Source: Desulfoprunum sp.
GTDB lineage: Bacteria; Desulfobacterota; Desulfobulbia; Desulfobulbales; Desulfocapsaceae
DNA: 7,701 bases
NCBI GenBank assembly: GCA_030696435.1
Contig: JAUYSF010000230.1
Coordinates: forward strand, 1-7,701
Direction of reading: 5' to 3'
The translations under genes and the position numbers were made by a program. Within the stretch, counting starts at the first letter, position 1. Every line of letters begins with the position of its first letter. Shown here piece by piece: positions 5,143-7,701 of the stretch. The notes under the pieces are model-generated. The model ran no database searches. It was not told where the DNA came from and was given only the letters and a program-made list of their open reading frames with translations.

Positions 5143-7701
5143 CTATGCCCAGGGTTCAAGCCTTACCGCACAGGATTTGTATTCGGGGGTGCCGGTGATC
5201 GGGTCCCGGTGTCCTGAAGTAAGGATGTTGGTCATCACGTTCTGGTGATGGAAGGTCATGAAGACACTGCCGATTCGGGAGCGGTCGGAGACCTTGGCCC
5301 GGACCTTGACCTCCCCGCGACGCGAGGCCACCTTCAGCCAATCACCGTTAATAATGTTCAGGGTCTCGGCGTCCTTCGGGTGAATCTCCACCATTTCCTG
5401 TGACACTATCTCTGCTATCCCTTTCGATCTCCTAGTCATCGAGCCGTTGTTGTAGTGTTCCCGGATCCTGCCGGTGATCAGCACATAGGGATACTGCTCA
5501 TCCGGAACCTCGCCCGAGCCCTGATGATCAAGGGCCATAAATGTTGCACGGCCTCCGGGTCTTGAGAACAGATCGGTGTAAAGGGTGGTTGTGCCGGGAT
5601 GATCCTTGGTGGGGCATGGCCACTGGATGCCCTTTTCCTCCAGACGGTCGTAACTTATGCCGCCGTAAATGGGCACGAGGCTGGCAATTTCATCCATGAT
5701 CTCAGAGGGATGGTTGTACGGCATCGGGTAGCCCATCAGGGTTGAGATCTTGCTGATCACCTGCCATTCAGCCAGGCCGGCAACCGGGGTGACGGCCTGG
5801 CGTACCCGCTGGATCCGGCGCTCGCCGTTGGTGAAGGTGCCGTCCTTTTCGGCAAAGCTGGCGCCCGGCAGTATCACGTCGGCGAAACGGGTGGTTTCGG
5901 TATGGAACAGATCCTGGACTACCAGGAATTCCACTGCCGCAAGTGCCTCTTGGACGTGTTTGGCATCGGCATCGGTATGGGCCGGATCTTCGCCGAGAAT
6001 AAAAATCCCCTTGAAATTTCCCTTGCGACATTCGTCGAGCATCTCCACCGACTTGAGACCGGGCTTATCCTTGATCTTCACCCCCCAGGCCTTTTCAAAC
6101 TTAGCCCGCGAGACGGGATCCGCCACCGATTGATAGCCGGGCAGGGTTGCCGGCAGAGGCCCGAGATCGGAAGCCCCCTGGACATTGTTCTGACCTCTCA
6201 AGGCCATAATGCCCGTGGCGGGCCGGCCGATATGGCCGCAGACCAGGGCCAGGTTGGCGATCGCCATGGCGTTTTCGGTACCTGTCCGGTGTTCGGTTAC
6301 TCCGAGCCCGTAGACAATCATCGCTTTATCGGCCAGGGCATAGAGACGGGCCGCCTCGACGATATCCGCGCGAGCTACCCCGGTCAGTTTCTCGACGCGA
6401 TCCAGGTCATATTCTCTGACTTTCGTCTTAAGTTCCTCAAAGGCCTCGGTCCGCTGCGCGATAAAATCCTTATTTTCCCAACCGTTTTCAATGATGACAT
6501 TGATGATCCCGTTCAGCAGGGCGATATTGCTACCGGGTTTGAGGCTCAGCCAGACATCGGCCCTTTTGGCCATCCAGGTCTTACGCGGATCACCCACAAC
6601 GAGTTTGGCACCGTTCGCCAGGGCCTCTTTCAGATACAGTGAAACGATGGGGTGGGCCTCTGTCGGATTCGACCCAAAGAGAAAGAGGGTGTCGATATCG
6701 GGCATTTGGTTCAGCGAGTTTGTTGCAGCCCCTGCGCCAAGGCTTGTGGCCAGACCGGCCACGGTGGGGGCGTGTCAGACACGCGCGCAGTTATCGACAT
6801 TGTTAGAGCCGACCGCGCAGCGCACCCATTTTGACAGGAGATAATTTTCCTCGTTCGTGCATCGAGATGACGAGAACCCTCCAACTTTTTCGGGGCCATG
6901 CTCGGCGATCAGACTATTGAATCTGGAGGCGATAAGCTCTAAGGCCTCATCCCAGCTTGCCTCTCTGAAACCCTCGCCCTCTTTGATCAACGGCGTTTTG
7001 ATGCGGTCCTCATGGTGGATGAAGTCGTAGCCGTAGCGGCCCTTGATGCAGAGATTCCCTTTGTTGACCGGCGCATCGAGGTCTGAAGTTACCCGGATCA
7101 CCCGGTCGTCTTTGACATTGAGGAAGAAGTTACAGCCCGTGCCGCAATAGGTGCAGGTTGTTTTAACTTTTGTGACCTCACTGGAGCGACCCAGGCCCCG
7201 GCCCTTGCGGTCGGTAAGGGCGCCGGTGGGACAGGTCGACACGCATTGCCCACAGAACTCGCAGTTCAGCAGACTGCGCGGCTTAGCGAAAGCGGTATCG
7301 GGCATAACCTCAAAACCGCGGTTGATGATCGAGATGGTGCCGGCCATCACCACTTCATTGCAGATGCGCGTACAGCGACCGCAGACGATGCACTTATTCG
7401 GTTCGTAGGTGATAAAGGGGTTGTCCTGGCGGATCGGCAGCTGCCACTGCTCACCCGGATATTTGTCGAGCCTGGCACCATACGTGTAGGCCAGATCCTG
7501 CAGGCCGCAGCTCCCTGCTGCCTCGCAGCACATGCAGTCATTGGGATGGTTGGAGAGCAGGAGTTCGAGAACGGTCTTGCGCAGTCGGGTCAAACGAGGG
7601 GTTTCTGTCGTGATTTCCATCCCGGCCTCGGCAGGGGTGGTGCAGGAGGCCAGAGGTCTCGGCACACCTTTTATTTCAACGATACAAAGGCGACATCCAC
7701 C
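5143..7701 (-). CDS. fdhA: Formate dehydrogenase large subunit, NuoG-like N-terminus fused to FdhF-like catalytic domain, selenocysteine-containing; N-terminus outside window
   Basis: Catalytic subunit of a cytoplasmic formate dehydrogenase interconverting formate and CO2. The frame is open from 7701 through an in-frame TGA (6777-6775) to TAG at 5145-5143: 852 visible residues, probably lacking a few tens at the N-terminus. Visible order: end of a 2Fe-2S domain (C3, C6, C20), NuoG-type His-Cys cluster (H52, C56, C59, C65), two 4Fe-4S motifs (C104/107/110/114 and C147/150/153/157), and the catalytic domain's own 4Fe-4S (C183, C186, C190, C218, with Lys220). Sec309-His310 follows in CARV-U-HAPTVAGL, then RGQNNVQGASD with the active-site Arg, and a C-terminal MGD-binding domain ending at AVRLEPWA. 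No signal or membrane segment is seen in the visible part. This architecture belongs to NAD-, ferredoxin- or hydrogenase-linked FDHs, so NuoE/NuoF-like or similar partners are expected beyond 7701. Metal (Mo or W) and electron acceptor cannot be told from this sequence. Confidence 0.95.
6746..6777 (-). promoter_or_regulatory. Canonical bacterial SECIS hairpin of the second formate dehydrogenase
   Basis: On the minus strand, GTGGCC (6762-6757) pairs perfectly with GGCCAC (6751-6746) around the loop GGTCT (6756-6752). Counting T of the UGA as 1, the loop occupies 22-26, the same place and sequence as GGUCU in E. coli fdhF, the loop recognised by SelB. The SECIS lies in coding sequence and encodes VAGLAT, so both constraints are met at once. 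Confidence 0.9.
6775..6777 (-). other. UGA selenocysteine codon in the second formate dehydrogenase
   Basis: TGA on the minus strand, in frame between NVDNCARV and HAPTVAGLATSLGAG. This is the FdhF active-site signature, in which Sec140 of E. coli FdhF binds the metal. Homology runs unbroken on both sides in the same frame, and a canonical SECIS hairpin follows. If the codon were read as stop, the gene would appear as two unrelated-looking pieces: an iron-sulfur fragment and a catalytic fragment. Confidence 0.97.

Noticed and set aside
5902..6642. 246-codon open frame on the plus strand
   Set aside because: Antisense to the conserved catalytic domain of the second formate dehydrogenase; no recognisable motif. 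A shadow frame.
6760..6762. GTG at 6762 (minus strand) as start of a separate 539-residue protein
   Set aside because: It lies inside the SECIS stem just after the Sec codon; the protein is continuous with the upstream iron-sulfur part through UGA recoding.
6775..6777. Nonsense mutation or pseudogene in the second formate dehydrogenase
   Set aside because: The TGA falls exactly at the known Sec position, with a canonical SECIS and intact reading frame on both sides.

Overview
The window holds two different selenocysteine-containing formate dehydrogenase loci arranged tail to tail, with a formate dehydrogenase accessory gene between them. The organism is most likely an anaerobic or facultative bacterium that reads UGA as selenocysteine. 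The mix of a membrane FDH-N-type enzyme, FdhE and a NuoG-like FDH large subunit suits Desulfobacterota or a related proteobacterial lineage, but that placement is an inference from gene content and sequence flavour, not a proven assignment.

Left part, plus strand (1-3983): a three-gene operon for a membrane-bound respiratory formate dehydrogenase. It comprises the catalytic alpha subunit (fdnG-like, 5' end outside the window, in-frame UGA selenocysteine codon at 28-30), the four-cluster iron-sulfur beta subunit (fdnH-like) and the cytochrome b gamma subunit (fdnI-like). The genes are tightly packed: 12 bases separate alpha from beta, and beta and gamma overlap as ATGA. A strong 13-bp hairpin with a short T run follows at 4035-4068.

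Middle (4127-5020, plus strand): fdhE, encoding the cytoplasmic iron-binding FDH assembly protein, lies beyond the terminator. It is followed by a 122-base convergent intergenic region (5021-5142), most of which is a long, nearly perfect hairpin (5053-5121) that may stop transcription from both sides.

Right part, minus strand (7701-5143): the large subunit of a second, cytoplasmic-type formate dehydrogenase. It has NuoG-like N-terminal iron-sulfur domains fused to an FdhF-like molybdenum/tungsten catalytic domain. Its selenocysteine codon is the UGA at 6777-6775, followed by a textbook bacterial SECIS hairpin. The extreme N-terminus lies outside the window.

Together, the periplasm-facing Fdn enzyme would oxidise formate and pass electrons to quinone. 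The second enzyme would couple formate/CO2 to NAD(H), ferredoxin or a hydrogenase through partners encoded beyond position 7701. FdhE would mature at least the Fdn enzyme. A gene finder that treats UGA only as stop would truncate the first catalytic gene and split the second in two. I see no mobile element, CRISPR array, RNA gene or unknown gene family here. The most distinctive features are the paired selenoprotein genes and the long intergenic hairpin.
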